A DNA stretch of 54,591 nt from Bacillota bacterium (GCA_029555925.1 JAKPQU010000588.1:1-54591); one strand, 5' to 3'. Positions 15,626 through 25,116 are shown, counted from the first letter of the stretch. The notes: a model not told the origin generated them from the letters alone. Numbers and translations: made by a program.

Positions 15626-17401
15626 ATGACAGTTTTCTGCTCTAACTGTGGTAAACAGAATACATCTGATGTAAGATACTGCTCTTCCTGTGGAGAACAG
15701 ATTACTTATGTTACGGAAACAGGTAATCTTGCAACATCTGTTCTTCTGGATAACAGATATGAAATTACAGGACTGTTAAAATCTGGAGGCATGGGATCAG
15801 TTTATGTTGGTCATGACAGACGTCTGGAAGAAACCTGTGCCATAAAAGAAATGTTTGCCCGCTTTTCCTCTATTGAAGAACAGCAGCATGCTGTTGACAG
15901 ATTCAAGCAGGAAGCAAAAATTCTTGCAAGACTCCGCCATAAAAACCTTCCTGTAGTAAAGGATTATTTTGTTCAGCATGGCAGATATTATCTGATAATG
16001 GATTATGTAGACGGCTATGATCTGGAAACTATATTAAATAAAGAAGGGAATCCCGGTCTGGGAGAAGAAAAAGTGACAGCATGGGCGATAGAAATACTGG
16101 ATGTACTGGAATATCTTCACAATCAATCTCCGCCGATAATCTATCGTGATCTCAAACCTGCAAATATAATGGTCAGAAAAGAAGATTCCACCGTTATGTT
16201 AATAGATTTCGGAATAGCAAGGGTACTTCACCCTGATAATCAAATGACTCAGACAAAAATAGGCACACCTCATTATTCCGCACCGGAGCAATTCAAGGGG
16301 AAACCTGAAATCAGAAGTGATCTTTATTCCCTTGCTGCTACCATGCATCACCTTCTTACGGGAACCCTTTCGACTCCCTGTAAATTCGAACCAATCCGTG
16401 TTATAAATCCTTCTGTTTCCGTTACTGTAGAAGAGTTTCTCATAAAAGCCCTCCAGGATCATCCTGATAGAAGATACAGTAATGCATCGGAAATGAGGGA
16501 AGCATTATTCCGGAGAAAAGGTGCCGGCATAAGCACTAAACCCGATACGTCAATTACAGGGCATGTTCCGGACAGAGTATCAAATTATGTTGACAGACTT
16601 TCTCAGAGAAAAGATGGGGAAGATAAAACAAGAGAAAGATCGGATGATTTCTGGCATAAAAATCTGAAATTACCGGGGAAATCCTTTATCCAGGAATTTA
16701 TCCTCATACCGGCCGGAGATTTCCTGTTCGGAGAAGAAGAAAGTATTTTTCAGAAAGTCACTGCTCCGTTCCGCAAAGAAAAAGCTTCAACATGTCCCGA
16801 TGATGTAAAACCAAAACAGAGGATCTATATAAATTCTTTTTATATAGACACATATCCCGTTACAAATATGGAATATAAAAATTTTGTTACGTCCACAGGC
16901 TACAAATCCTCAGGAGACTGGGAAAAATCCTTTACTGAAGGGAAAGAGCATCACCCGGTAGTAAATGTTTCCTGGTACGATGCACAGGAATATGCCAGAT
17001 GGGCAGGTAAACGGCTTCTCACCGAACAGGAGTGGGAAAAAGCAGCCAGATGGATTGACGGAAGACAGTGGCCGTGGGGTAATCAACGGGACTGCAACAG
17101 GCTTAACTGTAAAGAAGGAGATCTGAAAGGGACTACTCCTGTAAGAAGTTTTCCCGAAGGTAAAAGCTATTACGGTGTATTTGACATGTGCGGAAATGTA
17201 TGGGAATGGACTTCAAGTGATTATACACCATATGGCGGAAATATAAAACTAAATCCGAAATATGCTTCTCAATTAAAAGTAATTCGCGGAGGAGCCTGGA
17301 ACAGTTCTATTGAACAGGCACGATGTTTTATAAGAGGCTCTGAAGATCCGGCAAACCGCTTTATAGATATAGGGTTTCGGTGCGGGAAAAATGTTATCTG
17401 A
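15626..17401 (+). CDS. zinc-ribbon Ser/Thr kinase with C-terminal FGE-sulfatase domain
   Basis: 591 residues. A zinc ribbon at the N-terminus has Cys 5, 8, 19 and 22. The protein kinase domain (~45-300) shows glycine loop KSGGMGSVY, AIKEM, YRDLKPAN (Tyr in place of the usual His), DFGIAR and SAPEQF. The C-terminal part (~350-590) is a formylglycine-generating-enzyme/SUMF1-like domain (PVTNMEYKNF, HPVVNVSWYDAQEYARWAGK, DMCGNVWEWTSS, IRGGAWN, GFRCG). Kinase-FGE pairings are known in bacterial Pkn1-like proteins. A GTG at 15590 would add 12 residues read from the heptad array, so I prefer ATG 15626, which puts the ribbon at the very start, although no ribosome site is visible. No membrane segment is seen. 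Confidence 0.88.
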   Translation: MTVFCSNCGKQNTSDVRYCSSCGEQITYVTETGNLATSVLLDNRYEITGLLKSGGMGSVYVGHDRRLEETCAIKEMFARFSSIEEQQHAVDRFKQEAKILARLRHKNLPVVKDYFVQHGRYYLIMDYVDGYDLETILNKEGNPGLGEEKVTAWAIEILDVLEYLHNQSPPIIYRDLKPANIMVRKEDSTVMLIDFGIARVLHPDNQMTQTKIGTPHYSAPEQFKGKPEIRSDLYSLAATMHHLLTGTLSTPCKFEPIRVINPSVSVTVEEFLIKALQDHPDRRYSNASEMREALFRRKGAGISTKPDTSITGHVPDRVSNYVDRLSQRKDGEDKTRERSDDFWHKNLKLPGKSFIQEFILIPAGDFLFGEEESIFQKVTAPFRKEKASTCPDDVKPKQRIYINSFYIDTYPVTNMEYKNFVTSTGYKSSGDWEKSFTEGKEHHPVVNVSWYDAQEYARWAGKRLLTEQEWEKAARWIDGRQWPWGNQRDCNRLNCKEGDLKGTTPVRSFPEGKSYYGVFDMCGNVWEWTSSDYTPYGGNIKLNPKYASQLKVIRGGAWNSSIEQARCFIRGSEDPANRFIDIGFRCGKNVI

Positions 17402-17439
17402 AGCACAGACCAATCAGATTACACGGATTTATATGAGAA

Positions 17440-17471
17440 TCGTGACGCGTAACATGTGACGCGTGACGGGA
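17440..17471. repeat. heptad array (GTNACGC class)
   Basis: GTGACGC GTAACAT GTGACGC GTGACGGG after the kinase gene. Confidence 0.8.
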
Positions 17472-17490
17472 TGAACAGTTTCATATCAAT

Positions 17491-17524
17491 ACAAAAGGAG
17501 CGATATTTACACCGCCCCTTTTTG
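17491..17524 (+). terminator. rho-independent terminator
   Basis: AAAAGGAGCG pairs with CGCCCCTTTT across a 10-base loop with one mismatch, and a short T run follows. It lies between the convergent kinase/FGE and clostripain genes. Confidence 0.7.
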
Positions 17525-17541
17525 ATATTTAATATGTTTCT

Positions 17542-19101
17542 TCATGCCTGGCCGGCTTTCCCGGGAGAATTTATCTCTTTATCAATAAACTCATCCCACC
17601 GGGTATTTTTTGCTATATCAAGCTGACTGTATTCCTGTCTCAATTTATCATAATCAGATTTTTTCTCAAGCGGTAAGTATATGGACATACCTCCGCCGCC
17701 AATCTGCTCTTCAATTACATTTACACGGGTTATTTTACGCCTGCCCTGTTTTTCCACAGTAACATCTGCTGTTTCTTCTCTTGTATACAGGGCGGGAGGA
17801 GTGACTCCTACAACAGCCTGGTCTACTGCCAGACGCAATTTATTTGCAGCAACTTTGAGTTTTTCATCTATTATTCTTTCATCATCTATGATAGCACTGG
17901 CAATATCTGTTAAATCTCTGTAATCTCTATAGGTATCTTCAAAAGAAAGATTGCCGTAATTCTGGGTTGCTGCCATAATCTCTTTCAGAAGATTCACAGG
18001 CGTAGTAGTATTGTGTAAAGCTAATGCCAGTTCGTCGAGCTTATTCTTTACCTCTTCCATCGCAGACAGGTCTATGGCGGAATGAGTCATAAAAGCATCG
18101 TGATGTTCTTTAAAATGATTTACTATCATTCTGGCCAGATCCTTTGTTGAAGTTCCTCCGTTTCTGAGAGAGTCATTAATTTTTTGAAGAACAGGAGCAT
18201 AATTAAGGGCTTTTGTAGTGCCCATCTCTTCAGAAGCTATCATATAATCTGCAGAATCCTTGAGTTGATAGGCCACTTCTGACGAACCCATAAGACATGT
18301 AGCAAAATGAACTATATCCAGCTTTTTATTTGTTGTTTTTTCTGCAGTTTTCAGAGCTTCTGCTATACTGGGAGTACTCATCATCTGTCCGTTATAGCCG
18401 CTGAAATCATTATTGAGTGCTCCCGGCCATCCTGCACCATGATCCATAACAACAAGCATATAATGTCTGGCCGGATATTTTTTTATACCCCAAGAAACAA
18501 AATCTGCCAGAGTCTGTGGATCACTGATATCTCTGAGATAAAGGTTTTTTTCCATATTCGATGTATAATAGGGATGTCTTGATGCAGTATCCTGGTTATT
18601 GACGATATAATACCTTCTTACACCGTTCCAATCACCATCGACATTGGTTTTATGGTTTCTTACTTCTTCGAGAGCCTTCGGATCATCTTTACATTTTTCT
18701 CCCATTACTTTCTTGACTTCATCCTGAGAAAGGCGAGCGAGCTGAGCTACAAGATTTATCTTATCATTGGATCCGACATTTTCCAGGTCAAGCATAGCTT
18801 TTGCCATATGGGGTTCTAAATCATTGGCACCATCCATATAAAACATAATAGTCCATTCTTTTTCCTGACCTGCAGCAGGTTTTTCTTCAAGGCTTTCTGC
18901 AAAATTTACGAGGGTCTTATTTATAGAAATTTTACTAAGATTGGGAGGCATAATAACATGTTCATTTAGAATACTTTTTCCCTGCAAAGAAATAGTATCT
19001 TTAGGTTCTTCCTGTTTTTCCGGAGATTTCTTGCATGATGTCGGGCAGGAAAGACTCTGTTGACTTTTTACCGGTAAATTCCTCATATCGCCATTTATCA
19101 T
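17542..19101 (-). CDS. clostripain-family (C11) cysteine peptidase
   Basis: 519 residues. The C11 core starts near residue 80 with WTIMFYMDGANDLEP. The catalytic His lies in MDHGAGWPG and the catalytic Cys in VHFATCLMGSSEVAYQ. Family members cleave after Arg (sometimes Lys) and are activated by self-cleavage. The N-terminal 80 residues are polar, with a Cys pair (SCPTSC), and I see no signal peptide. Either export uses another route or the enzyme acts inside the cell. The ribosome site AAAGGA is 14 bases from the listed ATG, and Met6 is an alternative start. An extended -10 motif lies upstream. Confidence 0.88.
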   Translation of the reverse strand: MINGDMRNLPVKSQQSLSCPTSCKKSPEKQEEPKDTISLQGKSILNEHVIMPPNLSKISINKTLVNFAESLEEKPAAGQEKEWTIMFYMDGANDLEPHMAKAMLDLENVGSNDKINLVAQLARLSQDEVKKVMGEKCKDDPKALEEVRNHKTNVDGDWNGVRRYYIVNNQDTASRHPYYTSNMEKNLYLRDISDPQTLADFVSWGIKKYPARHYMLVVMDHGAGWPGALNNDFSGYNGQMMSTPSIAEALKTAEKTTNKKLDIVHFATCLMGSSEVAYQLKDSADYMIASEEMGTTKALNYAPVLQKINDSLRNGGTSTKDLARMIVNHFKEHHDAFMTHSAIDLSAMEEVKNKLDELALALHNTTTPVNLLKEIMAATQNYGNLSFEDTYRDYRDLTDIASAIIDDERIIDEKLKVAANKLRLAVDQAVVGVTPPALYTREETADVTVEKQGRRKITRVNVIEEQIGGGGMSIYLPLEKKSDYDKLRQEYSQLDIAKNTRWDEFIDKEINSPGKAGQA

Positions 19102-19162
19102 AATCTATAAATAATTCCTTTCAACTGTTTATTCTTGCATAAACCTGCCTTCCTCTTTTTGA

Positions 19163-19171
19163 ATTATACCA
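19163..19171 (-). promoter_or_regulatory. extended -10 promoter for the clostripain gene
   Basis: On the minus strand this reads TGGTATAAT. About 50 bases upstream is TTTTGTTAACAT, a motif also found upstream of two other genes with the same type of -10. Confidence 0.5.
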
Positions 19172-19289
19172 TCCTGCTGAGATAAAAGAAAAGGTATTTT
19201 ATAAAATCTTTGTTAAAATTTTGTTAACATTTGGAAAGAATAAGATGGCAATAAATTTGCACTTGACAATATGAAGAGTAATGGTTAAA

Positions 19290-19345
19290 ATCGTGACGCG
19301 TGACGCATGGCGCGTGACGCGTGACAGGTTGCATGTGACAGGCTA
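19290..19345. repeat. heptad array (GTGACGC class)
   Basis: GTGACGC GTGACGC ATGGCGC GTGACGC GTGACAG, fading into GCATGTGACAGGC. It lies in the divergent gap between the clostripain and PDZ genes; this 281-base gap also holds the clostripain promoter. Confidence 0.8.
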
Positions 19346-19382
19346 CAAAATATAGTAATATTAAAGAAAAGAGTGATCTTAT

Positions 19383-20078
19383 ATGAAAAATATATTTAAA
19401 AGCTTCCTGATATTTATCCTTCTGTTAACTCTTCCGTCACTGGCAGCAGATAAACTGACAAAGCCATGGATCGGTATACAGATAGGAGAACTTACAAGGG
19501 ATCTTGCGATAAATTACGGGTATTATCCAAATATGAGCGGTGCATTTGTTCACTATGTATTCCCTGCAGGGCCTGCTTCCACTGCAGGTATTAAAAGCGG
19601 AGATATAATCATCAGTATTGATGGCGTTCAAATTATATCACCCAAAGAACTGGCAGCATTTATCGGGAAAATAAAATATAAGAAATCTGTAAAATTTACG
19701 GTATTTCGAAACGGTTCTTCAAAAAATATAAAAGTTACTGTCATAAATAATCCCTATTCTTCATCTTCTTCATCAAAATACGGCAGCGGCCAGGAAAAGC
19801 CATGGTTTGGTATTTCCCTGAAAAATATAGATAAAGAAATGTCTGAAATATGGGATTTTCCTGTTTCAACAGGGGTACTGGTAGTAAATGTCTATGAAGA
19901 CAGTGCTGCATGTAAAGCCGGTATAGTAACAGGAGACATAATAGTTGAAGTTGACGGAAATACGGTAAAAACCTATGAAGAGCTTCTGGCCATAGTAACA
20001 CCTCTCAAACCGGGAAAAACCATTAAACTTGGCATATGGCATAACAAGAAAAAGGTAGTAAAAGAAGTAACATTTTAA
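19383..20078 (+). CDS. secreted double-PDZ protein
   Basis: 231 residues with a signal peptide (1-21, cut near SLA-AD) and two PDZ domains. The first (~25-120) has FPAGPASTAGIKSGDIIISIDG and the second (~138-231) has YEDSAACKAGIVTGDIIVEVDG. A Ser-rich linker (SSSSSS) joins them. No protease domain is present, so this is not a full DegP/HtrA protein. It may present peptides or act as an adaptor for an envelope protease. The ribosome site is weak (AAAGAG). The gene converges on the kinase/TPR gene, and the gap is all heptad repeat. Confidence 0.88.
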   Translation: MKNIFKSFLIFILLLTLPSLAADKLTKPWIGIQIGELTRDLAINYGYYPNMSGAFVHYVFPAGPASTAGIKSGDIIISIDGVQIISPKELAAFIGKIKYKKSVKFTVFRNGSSKNIKVTVINNPYSSSSSSKYGSGQEKPWFGISLKNIDKEMSEIWDFPVSTGVLVVNVYEDSAACKAGIVTGDIIVEVDGNTVKTYEELLAIVTPLKPGKTIKLGIWHNKKKVVKEVTF

Positions 20079-20135
20079 CCAGTGACCAGTGACCAGTTTT
20101 ATACTCTTCACTTTTCACTCTTCACTTTTCAGTTT
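20079..20135. repeat. mixed heptad array
   Basis: CCAGTGA CCAGTGA CCAG, then CTTTTCA CTCTTCA CTTTTCA in period 7. The stop TGA of the minus-strand kinase gene is the last unit of the array. Confidence 0.85.
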
Positions 20136-22918
20136 TTCCTTCTTCTCAAACGGTTCTTTATCTTATCGAGAGCTTTTTCTGCAGCTTCAACTAATTCAGG
20201 GTCTTTTGTTACATGGAACACCTTGTTGAATTCAAGAGCTGCTTTATTAAAATCGTTCAATTTCATATATACACATCCGAGATTATAATATATATTCCCG
20301 TTGCCAGGTTCTAACTTGAGAGCATCCCGGTACTTTTCTATTGCCATAGAATATTCCTTCATAGAACTGTAGGTGTAACCAAGATTTATATAAAGTTTTG
20401 CATCACAGGGACTTAGAGATATGGCTTTCTGATATTCCAGGATTGCCTGATCATATTGTTTCAATTCCTTGTATATCCAGGCAATTTTATTATACAAATC
20501 GGCTCTCCCCGGTTCTATGAGCAAGGCTTTCCTGTATTCTTCTATTGCATAAATAAGTTTTCCTGTTTCCACATATATATTTGCAATATTTTCATAGATT
20601 TTCACATCTTCTCTTCCGGTCTGCAGAGCTTCTTCATATTGCTCAATTGCTTCGTCATAATGTCCGCAGAGCTCATAAATCTGGGCAAGCCCCGTATAGG
20701 CCTCATAATTATTGGGAGCAAGTTCAATGGCTTTCCTGTAATATTTGATGGAAGCTTCATATTTTCCCTGGGTGGCATAGGAAAAAGCCAGGTTAATATA
20801 AGCCATTACAAAATCAGGTGCCACGTTTATAGCTTCCATATAAGAGAGTATAGCCATGTCATGTTTATTCATCTTTGCATAGGCAAATCCAAGGTTATTA
20901 TGGGCAAGACTCATATCAGGCTGCAGTTTTAAAGCTTTTCTGTATTCATCGATGGCAAGTTCATAGTTTCCCAGGGCACTGTAAGCATTCCCAAGATTGT
21001 TATATGCCATAGGAAACTTTTCATCAAGAGCGATAGATTTTCTATATTCCAGTATGGCATTATAAAACTCACCCTGATTGTAATAGGCAAATCCCAGATT
21101 ATTATAAGCTGTGGCAAAATCGGGTTCGAGCTCTATAACCTGTTTATAGGCCTCTATCGCCTTCTGATAATCTCCCATAGTAGTATATATATTACCGATA
21201 GTATTATAGATTTCATAATTATAAGGTTTCAGTTTGAGTGAAGAAATATAACATTCAAGAGCTTCTTTATATTTACCCTGGGAACAATAGATATTCCCCA
21301 GATTAACATGACTTTCATAACTGTTCTGTTTTAATTCAATGGATTTTTTATAACAATCCTCTGCAAGATCAAACTTGCCCTGCTTTACAAAGACATCAGC
21401 CATTTCCATATATTGACCCGCCGTAGGGCCTCTGGTCAATCTATCTATTGCATCTGACATAACATCTTTCATATGTATACTGAGAAGGCCTTCTCTGTTC
21501 CTTGCCTCTTCTAAAGGCTTTATTGCTTCGGGATAGCCAATTATGCCAAGAGAAATGGCAGCCTGTTTCCTCACAGCAGGGGCAGGATCTTCCAGAGCTT
21601 TAATTAAAGGCTCAAGAACAGAATCTTCTATAAATTTACCCATAGCTGTAGCGGCACATGCTCTTAAATACTCTGCATCTTTTTCCAGAACTTTTATAAG
21701 ATATGGTATTGCAATTGTATTACCGGTATTACCGAGAGCAACAATTGCTCTCATCCTGACTTCTGTATCTTTGTCTTCCAGCGCTTTAATCAATGCTTTT
21801 ACTACTCTTTCTTCTCTGTAATTTCCAAGGGATTCTACTGCAAGTCTTCTGAGCTCTACATTATTATTATCTAGCTGTAAAATAAGTCCGTCAATCTGAT
21901 CCATGACTGAAGTTTTACGGGATACAGGTATAGATGCTTCATTACTCACTATATCTATTATGTCCTGAGAAGCTATTTGATATTTAATAGCAATAGTGGC
22001 AGCATGGAGATCTTTTGAAGATCTGTATAAATCTACTATAGATTTCAGCATAACTTCTGCAGAAAGAAATCTGTCTTCAATTCTTTCTTCCAGAGCCTTC
22101 ATTATTATACGTTCCATCTCTACGGAAACAGTGGAATTTTTATCACATATACTGCAAAATTTAAACGGTGTAAGAGGTGGTTCGCCGGAAAGCAACTGAT
22201 GCATGGTAGCTCCGAGAGAATAAATATCACTCTGAGGTACGGCTATACCACGATATTGTTCAGGCGGAGAGTAACCTTCTGTACCACTTGCCGATTTCTG
22301 AACTGCTTCAGGTGAAATTGTTCTTGCTATACCAAAATCTATAAGAACAACATCATTGGTGTCTCTTTTTAAAATTATATTTGATGGTTTAATATCTCTA
22401 TATATTACAGGAGGCTCCTGGTTATGGAGATAATTAAGAACATTAAGAATTTGAAGGGCCCATTCTACTGTTTCTTTTTCATCAAATTTCTTTCCGTACG
22501 AATTATGCCATATAGTTTCCAGATCTATACCGTCTATAAAATCCATAACCAGATAATATTTATCATTTTCTATGAAATAATCTCTTATTCTGGGGAGATT
22601 TGAATGGCGGAGCCTGGTAAGTATCTTTGCTTCATCGTTAAATCTGTTTATAGCTTCCTGTCTTTTAGAAGGAGATGCATAAAAACTGAGCATTTCTTTT
22701 ACGGCACAGACATCATCAAGCCTGAGATCAATGGCCTTATATACTGCACCCATACCACCTGATTTAACAAGATGAATAATTTCATATCTGTTATCAAGAA
22801 CAGTCTTCTGAGGCAAACATGTAACCTCTTCATCTATTATTACAGGACTGCCGCAATATTTACACAGATTACTGTTCACATCATTTTCATTGCCACACAT
22901 ATGACATAAAACAGCCAT
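20129..22918 (-). CDS. zinc-ribbon Ser/Thr kinase with HEAT and TPR repeats
   Basis: 929 residues. The zinc ribbon (Cys 5, 8, 19, 22) has the same spacing as in the other kinase of this window. The kinase domain at ~44-300 shows KSGGMGAVYKA, AVKEM, YRDIKPSN and DFGIAR. HEAT-like repeats occupy ~330-480 (VVKALIKALEDKDTEVRMRA). About 12 TPR units fill ~485-915 (for example ALECYISSLKLKPYNYEIYN). AAAAGGTG precedes ATG. The long solenoid is probably the docking part that chooses substrates or holds a complex together. The two kinases share domain logic but have different tails. No membrane segment is seen, so it is probably cytoplasmic. Confidence 0.92.
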   Translation of the reverse strand: MAVLCHMCGNENDVNSNLCKYCGSPVIIDEEVTCLPQKTVLDNRYEIIHLVKSGGMGAVYKAIDLRLDDVCAVKEMLSFYASPSKRQEAINRFNDEAKILTRLRHSNLPRIRDYFIENDKYYLVMDFIDGIDLETIWHNSYGKKFDEKETVEWALQILNVLNYLHNQEPPVIYRDIKPSNIILKRDTNDVVLIDFGIARTISPEAVQKSASGTEGYSPPEQYRGIAVPQSDIYSLGATMHQLLSGEPPLTPFKFCSICDKNSTVSVEMERIIMKALEERIEDRFLSAEVMLKSIVDLYRSSKDLHAATIAIKYQIASQDIIDIVSNEASIPVSRKTSVMDQIDGLILQLDNNNVELRRLAVESLGNYREERVVKALIKALEDKDTEVRMRAIVALGNTGNTIAIPYLIKVLEKDAEYLRACAATAMGKFIEDSVLEPLIKALEDPAPAVRKQAAISLGIIGYPEAIKPLEEARNREGLLSIHMKDVMSDAIDRLTRGPTAGQYMEMADVFVKQGKFDLAEDCYKKSIELKQNSYESHVNLGNIYCSQGKYKEALECYISSLKLKPYNYEIYNTIGNIYTTMGDYQKAIEAYKQVIELEPDFATAYNNLGFAYYNQGEFYNAILEYRKSIALDEKFPMAYNNLGNAYSALGNYELAIDEYRKALKLQPDMSLAHNNLGFAYAKMNKHDMAILSYMEAINVAPDFVMAYINLAFSYATQGKYEASIKYYRKAIELAPNNYEAYTGLAQIYELCGHYDEAIEQYEEALQTGREDVKIYENIANIYVETGKLIYAIEEYRKALLIEPGRADLYNKIAWIYKELKQYDQAILEYQKAISLSPCDAKLYINLGYTYSSMKEYSMAIEKYRDALKLEPGNGNIYYNLGCVYMKLNDFNKAALEFNKVFHVTKDPELVEAAEKALDKIKNRLRRRKN

Positions 22919-23048
22919 TTAGATACACCTTTTTCTACATTGTTTCTACTCTTTATTATAAATTATTTAGATAAACTGCCTGTACATAATTTTATCTAAA
23001 GCTTTATTTTACACCATTAAAAATGAAAATTCCTATACCTTTAAAATA

Positions 23049-23140
23049 ATTCGTAATGCGTAACGCGTGATGCGAAGGAGCGATAACCTGTTACGCATTA
23101 CGCATTACGAGGTTATTATTTACATTGTTATGAAATCAAT
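23049..23140. repeat. degraded E2 element with heptad core
   Basis: TTCGTAATGCGTAACGCGTG and GTTACGCATTACGCATTACG flank GAAGGAGCGATAACCT. The right end GAGGTTATTATTTACATTGT then TATGAAA matches the E2 end, while the left end is lost. Confidence 0.65.
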
Positions 23141-23303
23141 CAGCTACAACGTATTTGTTATTCGATAGTATAAAGTGAATTCCTTTTCCTGATATTTAGG
23201 GAAAAGTTAAATTTATGTAACATTTTTATCAAAATCATAAAAATTTATCCGCTCTTCACTCTTCACGATTGTCATTTTCAAACGCAATCCATCTTGACTT
23301 ATG

Positions 23304-23312
23304 TGATATAAT
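23304..23312 (+). promoter_or_regulatory. extended -10 promoter for the TerB-like gene
   Basis: TGATATAAT, an extended -10. The TTGACT seen just upstream is only 7 bases away and cannot be its -35. Confidence 0.5.
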
Positions 23313-23386
23313 AAGTTTTGAATCATAAAATTCAGGTAAATATTTTTATCGGTTACAATAAATAAAATCTAAGGTGGCGTTTGCTT

Positions 23387-24007
23387 ATGAGTAAAAAAAT
23401 ATCAAAAAAAGTACTGAATCTTATAGGACTTGGCATAGACTTCAAATCTGATGCAACAGAAAGCCGGAGTAAATCCTTCAAAGTAAAAAGAGGAAAAGAA
23501 ATAATAAACAAAATTAAGAAAACAAAAAAGGATCAGGAAGTAAAAACAGATGACCTTTACTGTATTGTCTGCGGAGCAAATGTGGATATAAACAATCTTT
23601 CCTGTGAAGGCTGTGGTATGGAATTTAATATGGATGAAAAAGAAGCAAGGCATATGATAAGTCTTATGATAGGAATGTCCTGGGCAGACGGAGTCCTTGA
23701 TGAAGCTGAAAGAACGTGTTTAATAGAATATATAGACAAAATAGACATATCTTCCGGGACAAAAAGCAGATTAAAAAAAGAAGTAAGTGCACCAAGAATA
23801 TTAAAAAATATAGTACGCTGGATAAAAACACCTCAGGCAAAGAGAAATACACTGAGAATGGCCACAGCTTCCGCCATGGTAAGTAATTGGGACGAAAAAG
23901 AATATAAGTATCTTGAAGAAGCAAAAAAATTACTGGGAATAGACGTTAAAGAAGCCGACAGCATAATAAAAAAGACTGAAGACTATTTAAAGCCATTGCT
24001 CGGATAA
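23387..24007 (+). CDS. zinc-ribbon protein with TerB-like helical domain
   Basis: 206 residues from ATG 23387 (a TTG two codons upstream is possible; AAGGTGG lies upstream). A basic N-terminal region of ~55 residues is followed by a zinc ribbon (CIVCGANVDINNLSCEGCG, residues ~58-78). An all-alpha domain comes next (~85-206) with SLMIGMSWADGVLDEAERTC, the acidic WADG..D..E pattern of TerB/DUF533-type domains. Such domains bind metal or mediate contacts, and I cannot name the role here. The zinc ribbon is shared in style with the two kinases nearby. Confidence 0.75.
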   Translation: MSKKISKKVLNLIGLGIDFKSDATESRSKSFKVKRGKEIINKIKKTKKDQEVKTDDLYCIVCGANVDINNLSCEGCGMEFNMDEKEARHMISLMIGMSWADGVLDEAERTCLIEYIDKIDISSGTKSRLKKEVSAPRILKNIVRWIKTPQAKRNTLRMATASAMVSNWDEKEYKYLEEAKKLLGIDVKEADSIIKKTEDYLKPLLG

Positions 24008-24009
24008 TT

Positions 24010-24070
24010 GAGAGTTTAGAGTTTAGAGTCAGGAGTTGAGAGTTGAGAGTTTTATTCTAACTTTCAACCC
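24010..24070. repeat. heptad array (GAGTTTA class)
   Basis: GAGTTTA GAGTTTA GAGTCAG GAGTTGA GAGTTGA GAG in period 7, directly after the TerB-like gene. Confidence 0.8.
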
Positions 24071-24125
24071 TCAGCGGGCCCGGCATTCCTGAGAAATGAT
24101 AATTTAATAAGTTTCCCCATATTGA

Positions 24126-25061
24126 TTATTTTTGTAGATTCTTCAACATTGTCACGGCCATGTCCAGACAGGGATCCACTTCAAGGGCTTTAATACAGTA
24201 TTCCCTGGCCTGTTCTCTGTCTCCCGAGATAAAAGCGATATATCCCAGTCCGAGAAGAGCCATTTTATTAAAAGGTTCTTTTTCTAAAATCTGAAGGAAT
24301 ATATTTTTTGCCGTGACAGTCTCATTCAGCCTCGTAAGAAACAATCCCAGTTTTAACTTTATAGTAAGATTATCCGGAGCCAGTGACAGTGCTTTTTCTG
24401 TAAGTTTTGAGGCTTCAAAGATATTACCTCTATCATAATATATGAGGGCCAGTTGATAACATGCCTGACTGTGATAAGGATCAGTTTCTAAAGCACTTAT
24501 GAGATATTTTTCAGCTTCATTAATATTGCCTCTGTAATATAGATGAAGAGCAAAGTTATAATATTTTTCTGCCTTTTCTGTCAGATTATCCGTTATAAGA
24601 ATATCATAAAAACTTTTAATTTCAAAAAAATCTGTCGCCACAGGAACTATATTGTAAAAATCTCTGGCCTTATAGATAATTGTAAAATCTCTGAAAGCAC
24701 AGAAGGGAGGCACAGGAACCCTGCCGTATAAACCATAGGTTCTGCAGGAATAAGGTCTTACGGGGTAAATAGAACATCCGCAGTCATCATAAAGAGGACA
24801 GCCCTTATATATAAGCTGTCCGTCCATAGTTCTTTTCTTATTTATATAATCCCGAAATTTTTTTGTTTCTCCCGATCTGTTATTTTTATCAAGATAAAGC
24901 TCTATATACCGATATTCTATCTCACATACTCCATGAGTAAGAGCGCATGTGCAGCAGCTATGGCAGGAACCACAGAAATTCTTTTTACTTTTTTCAAATA
25001 ATAGAGAAAGTTTATTATAACAACGGCCAAGTTTTTCAAAAAGCTCTTCTTTTGTAACCAT
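24126..25061 (-). CDS. YkgJ-type cysteine-cluster protein with TPR tail
   Basis: 311 residues. The N-terminal half carries a CxxCxxCC cluster (Cys 30, 33, 36, 37, 39) and later Cys-rich pieces (CPLYDDCGCSIYPVRPYSCR). This is the YkgJ/FliB-like zinc- or iron-chelate fold. The C-terminal half (~165-311) has four or five TPR units. A paralogue with the same order of domains lies at 50974-51918. An extended -10 (TGATATAAT) ends 7 bases before the ATG and there is no ribosome site, so a leaderless message is likely. Confidence 0.85.
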   Translation of the reverse strand: MVTKEELFEKLGRCYNKLSLLFEKSKKNFCGSCHSCCTCALTHGVCEIEYRYIELYLDKNNRSGETKKFRDYINKKRTMDGQLIYKGCPLYDDCGCSIYPVRPYSCRTYGLYGRVPVPPFCAFRDFTIIYKARDFYNIVPVATDFFEIKSFYDILITDNLTEKAEKYYNFALHLYYRGNINEAEKYLISALETDPYHSQACYQLALIYYDRGNIFEASKLTEKALSLAPDNLTIKLKLGLFLTRLNETVTAKNIFLQILEKEPFNKMALLGLGYIAFISGDREQAREYCIKALEVDPCLDMAVTMLKNLQK

Positions 25062-25067
25062 AAAGAT

Positions 25068-25076
25068 ATTATATCA
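25068..25076 (-). promoter_or_regulatory. extended -10 predicting a leaderless transcript
   Basis: On the minus strand this reads TGATATAAT. The expected start of transcription, about 7 bases downstream, falls on the ATG at 25061. Confidence 0.55.
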
Positions 25077-25116
25077 TATTTGGAGGGAATATAAATCTTA
25101 CATAGAATTATAAAAT

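Larger units (their letters stand above)
22919..23386. other. 468-base gap with E2 remnant and promoter
   Basis: The gap between divergent genes holds the kinase ribosome site, AT-rich DNA, a worn E2 copy with its heptad core (23049-23140), a stretch with TTATGTAACATTTTT (23214-23229), a short heptad piece near 23256, and an extended -10 motif at 23304. I see no gene in it. Confidence 0.7.

Noticed and set aside
23294..23312. TTGACT plus TATAAT as a full promoter upstream of the TerB-like gene
   Set aside because: The boxes are only 7 bases apart; I kept only the extended -10 motif.
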